Source of the DNA: Allorhodopirellula solitaria
GTDB lineage: Bacteria > Planctomycetota > Planctomycetia > Pirellulales > Pirellulaceae
Assembly (NCBI RefSeq): GCF_007859855.1
Contig: NZ_SJPK01000002.1
Span: forward strand, 553,003-617,002
Length of the DNA: 64,000 nucleotides
Direction: 5' to 3'
The stretch's first letter is position 1, and the number at the start of each line of letters is the position of its first letter. Positions 9,401-17,881 of this stretch are shown here, one piece after another. Made by a program: the position numbers and the translations under genes. The notes under the pieces were generated by a model. The model was not told the origin of the DNA and ran no database searches. It saw only the letters and a program-made list of their open reading frames with translations.

Positions 9401-9691
9401 GGACCACGCCAGTTCGCAGGTCGCTTTCTCGGTCATGGCACGCCATTCCAAACCAAGGACGGCAAGTGGTGGTGTACGGCATTTTTCAATGGCAACGTCC
9501 CCCCGCTGCCGCGCGAGGGCATTGAATCTCGCGATCTCAGCGAAAATGCTCAAACGATTAACGAGCAAGGCGTGACGATTGTGCCGCTCGACATTCGAGT
9601 ACGCGATAATGGTGACGTGTTCATACGTGCCAAAGATCCAGCCTATGCGAATCCCGGGCCTGACGAAGCTCAGGAATTCAGCAGAATCTAA
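6425..9691 (+). CDS. Two-domain sulfatase - GH43-like glycoside hydrolase fusion
   Basis: 1088 residues from the ATG at 6425, which gives a clean signal peptide (MNHRFLRPLVWLAALLAITP...); the frame is open 120 bases further upstream. Domain 1 (about 33-530) is an S1 sulfatase: NIIVVLADDLGYSDLGCYGG, then RCCPSRASLMTG with formylglycine precursor Cys81, GKWHLHPETG, and LSDNGACYEW. A beta-sandwich linker follows (about 560-700), with the VMAQGGNQHGYAI type of segment common in planctomycete sulfatases. Domain 2 (about 755-1080) is a five-bladed-propeller GH43-like module: WIRDPYI (Asp764, base), RRHDPSLF (Asp893, pKa modulator) and IGHEGATM (Glu950, acid). Spacings of 129 and 57 residues fit GH43. 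It should desulfate and cleave the same glycan; the sugar is unknown. Confidence 0.88.
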   Translation: MNHRFLRPLVWLAALLAITPLLLQSAHATAATGQPNIIVVLADDLGYSDLGCYGGEIDTPHIDSLAAGGAKFTQVYNSARCCPSRASLMTGLYPTQAGIGDFTTNRPDKNRGAGYLGRLREDCVTMAEVLKPAGYGCYYVGKWHLHPETGPIQRGFDEFYGYTEGHSHDQYDADYYIRLPAGKTKEIDPSADQYYATDVFNEYALEFIRQGQESDRPWFLFLGHSSPHFPVQSPPERADKYDAIYQRGWDVLREERYERMQKLGIVDGESWTLPPRSIVPVDRDDIANGFPGEQNPAWDSLDADRQADLARRMAVFAAMVEGVDTGVGRMVDHLKQTGELDNTLILFLSDNGACYEWGPFGFDGVSRRGETILRTGEELREIGGRGTHQSYGSGWANLGNTPLRMYKHFTHEGGISTPFIAHWPAGIGKRNDWVRQPAHMMDVLPTLMDAAGAEYPARYNGNEIQPREGTSLLPAMRGEKLPQRTIGFDHQAAHALRDGDWKIVYSKRMPEELTWELYNLAEDRCETTDLAEREPERLEAMIDAWEEWATRVGVTWADYDQSKQAASTQAIEFPQIAQCVLELHAEVRSAAPAGVVMAQGGNQHGYAIHFVDGHPAFDVRIDGQVQRLMSEIQVKGRVKLDATLTAYAMTLAVNGGEPITAPSPGLIPAQPIDGLSVGWDDQSAAGDYQSPNAFRGKVLAHSVKAKTEDASNPPVANDGDRFNPAFVQEPSDRTPGPVMDGDTIRRGLKSHDRALYIKSGWIRDPYITLGPDDYYYLTGTQPNENDPREAKDPYNIGLGNESIVGNQVRVYRSKDLIDWESLGAVFTTDDLHPSNQRTKKAKRIWAPEVHWMGDRWALVHCPAYLSSLATSEESELAGPWAHPMKSNMGRRHDPSLFTDDDETVYLLWQNTLVAPLSRGLNEYTAEPVRIDPAGTRPSPAGKPISRIGHEGATMIKIGDKYVHFGTAWSTDQGRQGSYNLYYSVADDITGPYGPRQFAGRFLGHGTPFQTKDGKWWCTAFFNGNVPPLPREGIESRDLSENAQTINEQGVTIVPLDIRVRDNGDVFIRAKDPAYANPGPDEAQEFSRI

Positions 9692-9853
9692 AACGATTTG
9701 TGAAGATTATGCATCTATTTCGCATGGGCGCCTCCTTACAGATTGGATAGGATCTTGCGTTCGAATCGACTCCCTTCGGTTTGACAATTTTTTCAATACC
9801 AATTTACGCACCCTAAAATCGGGGTGAAGTTGTTCTTAAAACGGAGAATGTCC

Positions 9854-11020
9854 ATGTTGACACGGAAAACTCGCTCGAGCGGTTTCACATTGGTGGAACT
9901 GCTGGTGGTGATCGCCATTATTGGGGTCTTGGTCGGGCTATTGCTGCCCGCTGTACAAGCAGCTCGGGAAGCAGCCCGGCGGATGTCCTGCTCCAATAAT
10001 TTCAAACAGTTGGGATTGGCCCTGCACAACTACCATTCCACGTACGATCAACTGCCTCAACAGGGCGGGGGTACGGGCGAACCCACATCGAGCGCATTGA
10101 CGACCAACAGGGATCGCCTGTCGGCGATGGTCGGGCTGACTCCATTCTTTGAACAGCAAGCGGTTTGGCAGCAGATCTCGAACCCCTACCAAGGTTCCGA
10201 TGGCACGCTTTGGCCAGCGATGGGACCCGCGGCGTACCACGCCGGCTACGAACCATGGCGAACTCAGATTCAAACGCTGCTCTGTCCCTCCGATATCGCC
10301 CCCAACGGCCAGGTTGCTTTCGGTCAACTGAACTATGGATTCAGCTTCGGAGACTCGTTCTGGAACTGCAACAATGCACGAAACAATGCGGGCAACCCAG
10401 TCAACATTGGCCAGCATCGAGGGATGTTCAAGGATCGATTTGTCACACGATTCCGCGATTGCCTCGATGGTTTGAGTAATTCCATCATGATGGGCGAGAT
10501 CCAACGCAGCAGCGGGAACCGCGAACTGGCCGGTGATGTTTTGGTTCGCAATGGCAGTGGGAACACAATGCGGGATCAACCCAGAGCTGAAATTCTCGAA
10601 TTCGCCCGTGATCCCGAGCGGCCTCTGTTCTACCGGCCCGATGTGACGTTGGCAGTAGACACAAGTTCGGCGAAAAACCGTTTCCGCGGCTCTAACTGGG
10701 CTCAGGGTGAGCCTATGATGAGCGGCATGGGGGAAACTTTCCCGCCCAACTCCGCAAACGCTGTCCGCGGGGGCGGCGACGCCAATGGTCTCGGAGGCGT
10801 CTTCTCCGCCGGGAGCCGGCACCAAGGCGGCTGCCACGTGTTGATGGGCGATGGCTCGGTGCAGTTCATCACTGAGAGCGTTGATACCGGTAACACCAAC
10901 ACGGGACCGATTGGAACTACCGCGCCCACTGCTCCGCCAGCGGGTTCTGCCAGCAATTACGGCGTCTGGGGCGCCGCGGGCAGCATCAGCGGCCGCGAAA
11001 CCGTATCGCTCAACGATTAA
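9854..11020 (+). CDS. DUF1559 protein with type IV pilin-like N-terminus
   Basis: 388 residues. The N-terminus carries the prepilin/pseudopilin signature: [20 protein letters not shown], cleaved after Gly by a prepilin peptidase, then LLPAVQAAREAARRMSCSNN, the DUF1559 hallmark. The C-terminal half has the family's H-x-G-G-x-H-V-L-M-G-D-G-S-V-Q motif (SRHQGGCHVLMGDGSVQFI). These proteins are expanded to dozens of copies in planctomycetes; their role at the cell surface is not established. I chose the ATG at 9854 because GGAG lies 7 bases upstream; ATG 9848 and GTG 9824 are alternatives. A small lipoprotein gene follows at 11289. Confidence 0.92.
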   Translation: MLTRKTRSSGFTLVELLVVIAIIGVLVGLLLPAVQAAREAARRMSCSNNFKQLGLALHNYHSTYDQLPQQGGGTGEPTSSALTTNRDRLSAMVGLTPFFEQQAVWQQISNPYQGSDGTLWPAMGPAAYHAGYEPWRTQIQTLLCPSDIAPNGQVAFGQLNYGFSFGDSFWNCNNARNNAGNPVNIGQHRGMFKDRFVTRFRDCLDGLSNSIMMGEIQRSSGNRELAGDVLVRNGSGNTMRDQPRAEILEFARDPERPLFYRPDVTLAVDTSSAKNRFRGSNWAQGEPMMSGMGETFPPNSANAVRGGGDANGLGGVFSAGSRHQGGCHVLMGDGSVQFITESVDTGNTNTGPIGTTAPTAPPAGSASNYGVWGAAGSISGRETVSLND

Positions 11021-11034
11021 CCGATTGTCGACTG

Positions 11035-11103
11035 AGTGAGCTGAGATACGTAAGCGGCCCGGATGGCTGCGCTGCCTGGCGCCGTTACCGTACTCGGCTC
11101 ACT
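11035..11103. repeat. Palindromic repeat, AGTGAGC family (family A)
   Basis: Inverted arms AGTGAGCTGAG (11035-11045) and CTCGGCTCACT (11093-11103) enclose a GC-rich loop, 14 bases behind the stop of the DUF1559 gene. A related palindrome lies at 37227-37294 and a half copy at 23101-23136, so this is a dispersed REP-like element. It may act as transcription barrier or mRNA end; there is no U-tract. Confidence 0.65.
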
Positions 11104-11288
11104 ACGATGTTGGCAACAGCGTCAATCCAATCGACAGCCCGGACTCTCCGGGCTTCTGCCTCGAACGACGAAGACACATTGAAACGGCATCCCGCCAGGT
11201 GCGACGGTGCCCTGCTTGCTCCTCTTCTTACGCCCTTGGTTACCGCGAAACCGCGATTGACCTTTTCCTCTGACCACGAATCAAAACC

Positions 11289-11465
11289 ATGAAGATTTTC
11301 CTATTTGTTCCCATGCTCCTGCTCGCACTTCTTACCCTCCCGGGTTGCGGGTCGGGTAGTGAGGCTACCGTCAATCCCGCACCTGAAATCACCGACGAAG
11401 AGTTCCTCGAGATGGACGCGGAAAGCGATCGGGCGCGTCAAGAAGCGCTTCGCGAAGAGAGCTGA
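11289..11465 (+). CDS. Small acidic lipoprotein paired with DUF1559
   Basis: A 58-residue protein too short for routine ORF lists. It reads MKIFLFVPMLLLALLTLPGC, with a lipobox LPGC at Cys20, then a short Gly/Ser spacer and an acidic tail (EITDEEFLEMDAESDRARQEALREES). It should be exported, lipidated at Cys20 and held in a membrane. It lies 268 bases downstream of the DUF1559 gene on the same strand. A second lipoprotein-like gene with a similar acidic tail sits beside the other DUF1559 gene at 17 kb, which supports both being real. Function unknown. Confidence 0.72.
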   Translation: MKIFLFVPMLLLALLTLPGCGSGSEATVNPAPEITDEEFLEMDAESDRARQEALREES

Positions 11466-11513
11466 TCTAATCGCGAACGCGCCGGGTACACTGTCACGCG
11501 AGTCTCGGCGAAA

Positions 11514-12224
11514 TCAATCCAGACGGCGGACGCGAATGTTTCGAAACGCGACTTCGTCGTTGTGATCTTGCAGGCAGATGTATCCGGAGTCGGCTTCGCC
11601 GAACCCCTCCCATTTCCCGAATTTGCTTTTGGCAACGCGTTCATTCCAATCGTCGCTGCCTTTGACGAACTCGGCGTATTTCACGCCGTTAAGGTGGCTG
11701 ACGGACTTTTTAGGTGTGATCCTGATCTTTAACTTATTCCACTGACCGGCTGGTTTCGCCGCATCGGTGTCCGCAGCGTAGAGTTGGTACAGCCAACCAC
11801 ATTTTTGGGGATCGTGACCGCCAACATGATCTTGAATCTGAAATTCGGGACCCGTGTAGTAAGGAGGCTTGTCAGTCTCGAGCACGTGAAAGAGGACACC
11901 GCTGTTGGCTGCGGGAGTGACTTTGAACTCCAGTTCGAGTACGAAGGCGCCAAACTTTTCCTTCGTGATGAGGTTTTCATTGCGGGCTCCCTCCCCTTGG
12001 TCCTTCTTGGCGATGCAGACCAAGTTGTCGCCGTCAATCTTCCAACCCGTGGTGACCGACGGGTGCCCGTATTCCCGCCACGCATCGAGCGACGAGCCAT
12101 CGAATAGCGTTTGCCACTCCCCGCGTGGGGACTTCGAGTCGGACGGTTTCGATTCTTCTGCGAATGCGAACGCGGAATGCGTCACCAGCGAGAGGACGAC
12201 GAGTCCGAGAGTCATGTTCTTCAT
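11514..12224 (-). CDS. DUF1080 (3-keto-disaccharide hydrolase-like) secreted protein
   Basis: 236 residues with a signal peptide (MKNMTLGLVVLSLVTHSAFA). The mature part is one jelly-roll domain of the DUF1080 family: WQTLFDGSSLDAWREYG, then a GWKIDGDNLVC strand, NLITKEKFGAFVLELEFKV, and NSGVLFHVLE, TGPEFQIQDH and RVRRLD at the end. Some members of this concanavalin-like fold hydrolyse 3-keto-disaccharides; others are only binding domains. The gene is followed by no operon partner; the Nudix gene upstream on the same strand is 120 bases away. It points opposite to the small lipoprotein gene, the two stops being 48 bases apart. Confidence 0.88.
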   Translation of the reverse strand: MKNMTLGLVVLSLVTHSAFAFAEESKPSDSKSPRGEWQTLFDGSSLDAWREYGHPSVTTGWKIDGDNLVCIAKKDQGEGARNENLITKEKFGAFVLELEFKVTPAANSGVLFHVLETDKPPYYTGPEFQIQDHVGGHDPQKCGWLYQLYAADTDAAKPAGQWNKLKIRITPKKSVSHLNGVKYAEFVKGSDDWNERVAKSKFGKWEGFGEADSGYICLQDHNDEVAFRNIRVRRLD

Positions 12225-12344
12225 GTGAGTTTTCCTGAGAGGAATGCGGCTACGAAGGTAAAATTCAAGAGTGCTATCATGGTGTCATCCTGAGCGGAAA
12301 GCAAGAATTGGCCGGGGAATTTGAATGACACGCGCTGGCGGTGC

Positions 12345-12929
12345 TTACTGCTTTTCCGGCACTGCGGGAGCCCCGCCGTCGGAGACCCGCCGCGACAACC
12401 ACAGCTCCACGGCGATCCGGTTGGATGGAAATGCCATGTTGCCGAGAATTTCCTCGTCAGGGACGCACCAGCGATATTCACACAGTTCGCTTGCGGCGAG
12501 TTCCACAGGGTGCGTGGCGACAACGCGGCAGACGAAGAACATGTCCAGCACGTCGGCGGTTGCTCCGGTATGAGTATAGAGGTTGGGGCCGGTCGTCAGC
12601 AGTTCGTGGTGACACAGGATGAGTTGTGTTTCCTCTTGAATTTCACGCGCGAGCGCCTCGTAGGCTGTCTCTCCGCGGTCGACAAACCCGCCGGGTAAAC
12701 CCCATTGATGTTTGCCTGGATCGCGCGCACGACGTACGAGTAGCAGGCGGTTCTGTTCGTCGACCACGAGTCCGCCCACCGCCGCGACGGGTCCGAAGTA
12801 GATCGCCAGACCACAGTCGCCGCACTGAAATGGGATCGATCCAGGCGTTGCATTGGGCGTTCCGCAGCGGGGGCAGTATGCGAACGCCTGCTCGATTCGC
12901 TGCCCCGATGGGTTATCAGAAGAGGGCAT
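12345..12929 (-). CDS. Nudix hydrolase with N-terminal zinc ribbon
   Basis: 194 residues from the ATG at 12929, two bases after the stop of the upstream gene. The frame is open further upstream, but only inside that gene. A four-cysteine ribbon comes first (YCPRCGTPNA...FQCGDCGLA), the arrangement of NudC-like and other nucleotide-phosphohydrolase Nudix proteins. The Nudix box is GFVDRGETAYEALAREIQEE, continuing TQL, so it keeps the metal-binding REIQEE core, while the last conserved Gly of the box is replaced by Gln. It probably hydrolyses a nucleoside diphosphate derivative; the substrate cannot be told. Last gene of the glnS - LarA-like - Nudix group, with tight spacing throughout. Confidence 0.87.
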   Translation of the reverse strand: MPSSDNPSGQRIEQAFAYCPRCGTPNATPGSIPFQCGDCGLAIYFGPVAAVGGLVVDEQNRLLLVRRARDPGKHQWGLPGGFVDRGETAYEALAREIQEETQLILCHHELLTTGPNLYTHTGATADVLDMFFVCRVVATHPVELAASELCEYRWCVPDEEILGNMAFPSNRIAVELWLSRRVSDGGAPAVPEKQ

Positions 12930-12931
12930 GT

Positions 12932-14323
12932 TCAGGATCCCTCGCTCGCGGTTTCCGTTCGAGCGATGCATGCGGCCTGGTAATGAGCGGCGCGGAGCAT
13001 CCCTGCGGCTTGGCAGGTTTGACCGAGTCGGTGCAGTTCCTCCACGGAGCTGATGATGCCGATCCCGAGTGCTTCGACGTCCGCATCGGCGAGTCGACTG
13101 TGCAGGAAAACACGATTCGCTGCAATCAATTCGGCGAGCTTCCGCGCCAAGGCGCGATCGGTGCTCCAATCAGAGAAATCGGCACCCGGCTCGGTTATCT
13201 CGGTTGCCGGTTCGCGATCGGGATCGTCGCTGGAGGTGCTGAGCGGTCCCTCGCTTCCAGGGCGGTCGCTGAATTCGTGTTGCCACACTGCACTGGGGGG
13301 TTCTTGCAGTTGCGACCAGACCACAATGGCTGAATCGCCCTCGGTGTGCCGGTTTGCCGCGATCGCGGCGCGAGCGACGTTGGCCCAGGTCTGTACGTTG
13401 GTATCGCCGTCGAGGGCGGCGACAACCATCTCGGCCACAGGGCGGGTTTCGTGCTCGCCCATGTGATCGCGTTCATCGGCATGCAGCGTGTCGAGTTCAC
13501 TACGAATGGCGTCGGGAGTGCCGGTCAAAATACGTGCCACGCTGCCCGCAGCGTTGGACGACACCATCACCAGCAACTGCACACCGAGCAGCCAGCCGAC
13601 TTCCTGGGCCATCCGTTCGGACTCTTCGAGCGATACTGTCGTCTGATATCGCTGCATCGTGGAGGCGTCAGCGAACATGGGAAAGACATTGGCCTTGTCC
13701 ATTCGCTCGGCGGCATCGCAGGCCCGAGCGGCAACGATAGGCAGCGTGAAATCTGCGTCGACCAAATCGCGGGCCAGGTAGACGGCTTCGGCATCTGCGT
13801 CGGCAGCGACATATCTCATTTCGCGCCGGTCACGCGGCAGGTGGCGTGTGACGGTAACTGCCGCGTGACCGCCGCTGGTCACCCCGCGATCGGTTTCAGA
13901 GTCCTTGGAGATCGCGTCGCTGGGAATGCCCGTCTGAAATCTCTCGGTCAAGGCTTGGTAGCAGGCATCGGAAGCTTCCTGCCAAAGGACGATACTCACT
14001 CGCCCGGCTTGGCAGGACTCCAATACCCGTAAAACACCAGCGATGACTTCGGCGACGCGAGGGACGTTCGGGTCAACCGCCAGGGCGACGTGATCGCCAG
14101 CCAAAATCGCGTTGCGGATGTCAGGGTAATCCAGTGGCGTGCGCAGCGAGGTTTCCGCCAACTGCCGAGTCGCTTCGACCGAGTCGTCGCGTGGCGCACT
14201 GCGGTATGCGATGGGACCTGTGATCGCGACGGGACACAACTCCCAGGGCTCGCCCGCCACCGCATGGCGGTAGTCTTCGGCAGCGACAACTGGTAGCGAA
14301 AATCGTGGCTTGGAGATACTCAT
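12932..14323 (-). CDS. Distant LarA/DUF2088-like protein, catalytic motifs not evident
   Basis: 463 residues. The first ~250 residues have the order of the lactate-racemase N-terminal domain: [20 protein letters not shown] followed by [20 protein letters not shown], a strand-turn, then [19 protein letters not shown]. The histidine and lysine ligands of the nickel-pincer cofactor and the usual GGKxxxPG-type loop are not visible, so racemase activity is doubtful. A second region (about 285-360) has the [24 protein letters not shown] pattern, and the C-terminal 60 residues are helical. The start overlaps the glnS stop by four bases (ATGA-type), so it is translated with glnS. Role unknown. Confidence 0.6.
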   Translation of the reverse strand: MSISKPRFSLPVVAAEDYRHAVAGEPWELCPVAITGPIAYRSAPRDDSVEATRQLAETSLRTPLDYPDIRNAILAGDHVALAVDPNVPRVAEVIAGVLRVLESCQAGRVSIVLWQEASDACYQALTERFQTGIPSDAISKDSETDRGVTSGGHAAVTVTRHLPRDRREMRYVAADADAEAVYLARDLVDADFTLPIVAARACDAAERMDKANVFPMFADASTMQRYQTTVSLEESERMAQEVGWLLGVQLLVMVSSNAAGSVARILTGTPDAIRSELDTLHADERDHMGEHETRPVAEMVVAALDGDTNVQTWANVARAAIAANRHTEGDSAIVVWSQLQEPPSAVWQHEFSDRPGSEGPLSTSSDDPDREPATEITEPGADFSDWSTDRALARKLAELIAANRVFLHSRLADADVEALGIGIISSVEELHRLGQTCQAAGMLRAAHYQAACIARTETASEGS

Positions 14324-16110
14324 TTTTTGCCTTTGGGAGGATTCTTGCTGGCAATCTTGGCCCAGGTATCACGCAGACCCACGATGCGGTTGAACACCAA
14401 GGCATCGTCGCGAGAATCCGCATCGACGACATAGTATCCGAGCCGCTCGAACTGGACGCGGTCGCCTGCCGCGGCAGCGGCCAGTTCCGGTTCGATCATC
14501 GCTGTGGTTGTTGAGAGGGAATCCGGGTTGAGGTAGTCCAGGAATGTTTTCCCCTCAGCGGGACTGTCGGGGTTTTCCGCTGTGAACAGTCGGTCGTAGT
14601 TTCGCACAGTGGCTTCGGTTGCATGATCACAGCTGACCCAGTGAATGGTGCCTTTGACCTTCCGCCCCGAGCTGTCTTCGCCGCTCTTGGTTTGCGGGTC
14701 GTAGGTGCACAGGATCTCGGTGATGTTTCCCGCGGAGTCTTTGACGACATCGTGACAGTCCACGATGTACCCGGCCCTTAAACGCACGGCGCCGCCTTTC
14801 TTAAGTCGGAAGAACTTCCGCGGGGCTTCTTCTTTGAAATCGTCTCGCTCGATCCATAGGCTGCCCGAGAACGGAATCTCGCGGCTGCCGGCCGATTCAT
14901 CGCCCGGGTTATTGACCGCCGCCATCATCTCGACGTCCGAGCCGTGCTCGGCCCAGTTCGTGATCGTGAGTTTGACGGGGTCGAGTACCGCCATCCGCCG
15001 GGGGGCGACTTCATTGAGGTGCTCGCGGACGGCATTCTCGAGTCGAACGACGTCGATCGTGCTGTTGAATTTCGCGACGCCAATGTCGGCGCAGAAGGCA
15101 CGGATCGACTCGGGCGTGTAGCCTCTGCGGCGGAGCCCCACCAGCGTTGGCATGCGGGGGTCGTCCCAACCCGATACGTAGTTTTCACGCACGAGTTGCA
15201 GTAATTTGCGTTTGCTCATCACGGTGTAGGTGATGTTCAAGCGGGCAAACTCAATTTGCCGTGGATGGTGGATGGCAAGTTTATCGCAGTACCAATCGTA
15301 CAGCGGCCGGTGATGTTCAAATTCGAGTGTGCAGATCGAATGTGTGATCTTCTCGATCGAATCGCTTTGTCCGTGCGCCCAGTCGTACATCGGGTAGATG
15401 CACCAAGCATCGCCCGTGCGATGGTGGTTGATATGCGCAATCCGGTACATGACGGGGTCACGAAGATTGATATTGGGCGCCGCCATGTCGATTTTGGCGC
15501 GGAGTGTTTTCTCGCCGTCTTGGAACTCGCCGGCCTTCATCCGCCGCAGCAAATCGAGGTTTTCTGCGGGCGTATTGCTCCGCCCGGGGCTGTCTCGTCC
15601 CGGTTCGGTGAGCGTGCCACGGTATTCGCGGGTTTGCTCCGCCGTGAGGTCGCACACGTAGGCGTTCCCGTCGGTAACCAGTTTTTCCGCCCAGGCGTAG
15701 AGCTGCTCAAAATAATCGCTGGCGAAATGCAGTTCGTCCCACTCAAAGCCGAGCCACCGCACATCCTCTTGGATCGACTCGACGTACTCTGTTTCCTCTT
15801 TGCTAGGGTTGGTGTCGTCGAAACGCAGGTTGCAGCTACCACCGAGCTCTTTGGCCAGGCCAAAGTTCAAACAGATGCTTTTGGCGTGTCCAATGTGTAG
15901 GTATCCATTCGGTTCGGGTGGAAACCGAGTGCGTACCGCATCAAATCGCTTCGCCTCCAGGTCTGCGTCGATCGCTTGGCGGACGAAGTGCCGGCGAGCG
16001 GCGGTTGGGTCAGCAGGGGAGTCATCCTCACCGTTGCGTGCGGCAGGGTTCAGGTCGTCGTTGGGGGGAGGTGCGGTCACGGCGGGGGTCAACGGGTGAA
16101 TCGGAAACAA
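14320..16110 (-). CDS. glnS: Glutamine--tRNA ligase
   Basis: Class I aminoacyl-tRNA synthetase charging tRNA-Gln with glutamine, cytosolic. 596 residues, slightly longer than the E. coli enzyme because of ~25 extra N-terminal residues. The class I signature is [20 protein letters not shown] (HIGH at 72-75), followed by [19 protein letters not shown], and the second signature is TVMSKRKL. The two C-terminal anticodon-binding beta-barrels are present ([34 protein letters not shown]). GlnRS in a bacterium implies direct Gln-tRNA formation. First gene of a three-gene leftward operon whose other members overlap or abut. Confidence 0.97.
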   Translation of the reverse strand: MFPIHPLTPAVTAPPPNDDLNPAARNGEDDSPADPTAARRHFVRQAIDADLEAKRFDAVRTRFPPEPNGYLHIGHAKSICLNFGLAKELGGSCNLRFDDTNPSKEETEYVESIQEDVRWLGFEWDELHFASDYFEQLYAWAEKLVTDGNAYVCDLTAEQTREYRGTLTEPGRDSPGRSNTPAENLDLLRRMKAGEFQDGEKTLRAKIDMAAPNINLRDPVMYRIAHINHHRTGDAWCIYPMYDWAHGQSDSIEKITHSICTLEFEHHRPLYDWYCDKLAIHHPRQIEFARLNITYTVMSKRKLLQLVRENYVSGWDDPRMPTLVGLRRRGYTPESIRAFCADIGVAKFNSTIDVVRLENAVREHLNEVAPRRMAVLDPVKLTITNWAEHGSDVEMMAAVNNPGDESAGSREIPFSGSLWIERDDFKEEAPRKFFRLKKGGAVRLRAGYIVDCHDVVKDSAGNITEILCTYDPQTKSGEDSSGRKVKGTIHWVSCDHATEATVRNYDRLFTAENPDSPAEGKTFLDYLNPDSLSTTTAMIEPELAAAAAGDRVQFERLGYYVVDADSRDDALVFNRIVGLRDTWAKIASKNPPKGKK

Positions 16111-16163
16111 TGCGAAAGACGAGCCCGAGATTGTGACTGTTTTGGGCCGTTTCGGATAGGTTC

Positions 16164-17417
16164 CTAGAAATTCGTCCCCGTCGCATCACGCGAAGCTCGT
16201 GTTCCCAGGGCACCCCACAATCCGTAGGGGCTCGGTGATCCAGCAACGGTGGGGCTGTTGGCACCGCCGCTGAGTAAATCACAGTAGACACACGGGACAC
16301 TTGGGTCACCTGCGTCAATCGAATCGGTAACGAACCTCGCTGCACCGTCGGCCATCAGCACGTGCACGCCGCCGGGATGGCGACTGCTCGGTGGGGCCAC
16401 CCCATAGGTGTCTGAACTGCCGACCAAACAGATATGAGAGTTCGGTCCACGAATCGTATTGAACTGCGATTGCAGGGTGTGGAATGCTGCCCAGCGAAAA
16501 CCTCGCTGAGAAACCGGTGCATAGGTGGTGACAACGGACAGGTCCCAGAAGTTCGGGCGACTGGGGGCAAAAAAGCCGAGGTCTCGACACTGGTTTGGAT
16601 TATCCGCGACCGATTGAGCCGCGCTCTTGCCGCTGCTGGCTTTCGATGGCGCGCTCGTTCCGATCGTGCGGTTACTCGAATCGCTCAGTCCGGTCATGAC
16701 TTCGCCGAGCGCAATGGTGTTGGAGAGGCCATCGAGGCAATCGCGAAAGCGGGTCGAGAGCCGCGGAACGAACAGACCTCGCATGCCGCAGCGGACGCGC
16801 CTCATCGCTTGCCCGTTGGACTGGTACTGCCAGCGGCCGCCTGAGGAGGGGCCGAGCCATACCGTCGCTCCATTCTCGGCATCGTAGAAGCTGTCACCGG
16901 TGCAGGCGGCGTAGTTAGTGCGGCCCAGCGCTGGCAACCCCACTCCGGGATCGCTGGGGCATCGCAGCGTGGGGATCTCCGTCAGCCACGGTGGGTATCT
17001 CACGACCAGCGGACGTGGCCCAAACGCGGGCCAAAGATCACCGTCGGGTTCCACCATCGGATTGCTGATCTGTTCCCATAATGGCTGCTGTTCGATGAAC
17101 GGCAGCAATCCAACGAGATAGGACAACTCCAAACGGGTGAAACCGGTTCCGTCGTTGTTGTCTGCTGCCGAGGTCAAGCGGGACCGCTCATTGGTCGGCC
17201 CTGTGCCGTGCATCGGTAATTGGCCGTAGGTGGCGTGGTAGCTGTGGATCGCCAGACCGAGTTGTTTGACTTGGTTGCTGCAGCTCAACCGCCGGGCGGC
17301 TTCGCGGGCCGATTGAACCGCCGGCAGTAGCAAGCCGACTAAGACGCCGATGATGGCAATCACAACGAGTAACTCGACCAGCGTGAAGGCGGTCGGTCGG
17401 TGGCGGGCGGTATTCAT
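16164..17417 (-). CDS. DUF1559 protein with type IV pilin-like N-terminus
   Basis: 417 residues. Prepilin-type leader [20 protein letters not shown], then [20 protein letters not shown] and [17 protein letters not shown] as in the DUF1559 family; cleavage would be before Phe. The C-terminal [19 protein letters not shown] motif is intact. Probably a surface pseudopilin-like protein; function unknown, paralogous to the one at 9.8 kb. The start codon overlaps the stop of the small lipoprotein-like gene upstream by four bases, so the two are translated together. Only 53 bases separate its stop from the glnS start. Confidence 0.92.
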   Translation of the reverse strand: MNTARHRPTAFTLVELLVVIAIIGVLVGLLLPAVQSAREAARRLSCSNQVKQLGLAIHSYHATYGQLPMHGTGPTNERSRLTSAADNNDGTGFTRLELSYLVGLLPFIEQQPLWEQISNPMVEPDGDLWPAFGPRPLVVRYPPWLTEIPTLRCPSDPGVGLPALGRTNYAACTGDSFYDAENGATVWLGPSSGGRWQYQSNGQAMRRVRCGMRGLFVPRLSTRFRDCLDGLSNTIALGEVMTGLSDSSNRTIGTSAPSKASSGKSAAQSVADNPNQCRDLGFFAPSRPNFWDLSVVTTYAPVSQRGFRWAAFHTLQSQFNTIRGPNSHICLVGSSDTYGVAPPSSRHPGGVHVLMADGAARFVTDSIDAGDPSVPCVYCDLLSGGANSPTVAGSPSPYGLWGALGTRASRDATGTNF

Positions 17418-17617
17418 CGCCCATTCCTCGCACGCTCTGACTCGGAAGCCTCGTCTTCGGCTTGGATCAATGCTTCGACGTCGTCGTAGCTGTACTCGTC
17501 GGATTCCCCAACGACGCCTCCATGACGGCTACAGCCATTGCTGGCGGAGAAAAACGACGCCACGACTACTAGCGAAGCGATCGTGAGTAAGGCTTGATCC
17601 AAAGATAGCTTTGTCAC
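17414..17617 (-). CDS. Small lipoprotein-like acidic protein coupled to DUF1559
   Basis: 67 residues from a GTG at 17617, preceded by a GGGGA motif; an upstream in-frame start (17668) would add 17 basic residues before the hydrophobic segment. Sequence: a hydrophobic stretch (LLTIASLVVVASFFSASNGC) ending in a Cys that could be lipidated although the box SNGC is imperfect, then an acidic tail with EYSYDDVEALIQAEDEASES. It resembles the 58-residue lipoprotein at 11.3 kb in length, charge and tail. It is translationally coupled (four-base overlap) to the DUF1559 gene. Function unknown. Confidence 0.65.
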   Translation of the reverse strand: MTKLSLDQALLTIASLVVVASFFSASNGCSRHGGVVGESDEYSYDDVEALIQAEDEASESERARNGR

Positions 17618-17796
17618 TTTTCTGTCCCCAAAAATGAGGGTTCGTTTCTCTCTTTGTAGGGGAGGCAAGTGGCTGGGGCAAGAAAAAACTAAGCAAAAAG
17701 GTCACGAAACATTTCCGCGACTATCATTCCGGTTCATTGATGCGGCACGTGCGATGTTGCCGACGGATGCCACGCTGCAGAGTCGCTATCCATGAA

Positions 17797-17826
17797 AAGA
17801 GCCCGCTTGAAACCAAGCGGGCTCTC
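17797..17826 (-). terminator. Strong hairpin terminator behind the DUF11 gene
   Basis: Perfect 11-bp stem GAGCCCGCTTG (17799-17809) / CAAGCGGGCTC (17814-17824) with a four-base loop. Read on the minus strand it is followed at once by TTTTC, which fits a Rho-independent terminator for the gene ending at 17882. Confidence 0.8.
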
Positions 17827-17881
17827 GATCTTTCAGTCAGTCGCGAGAAGAGGTGTTTCTCGGACCGGTGAGGGGCGATGA

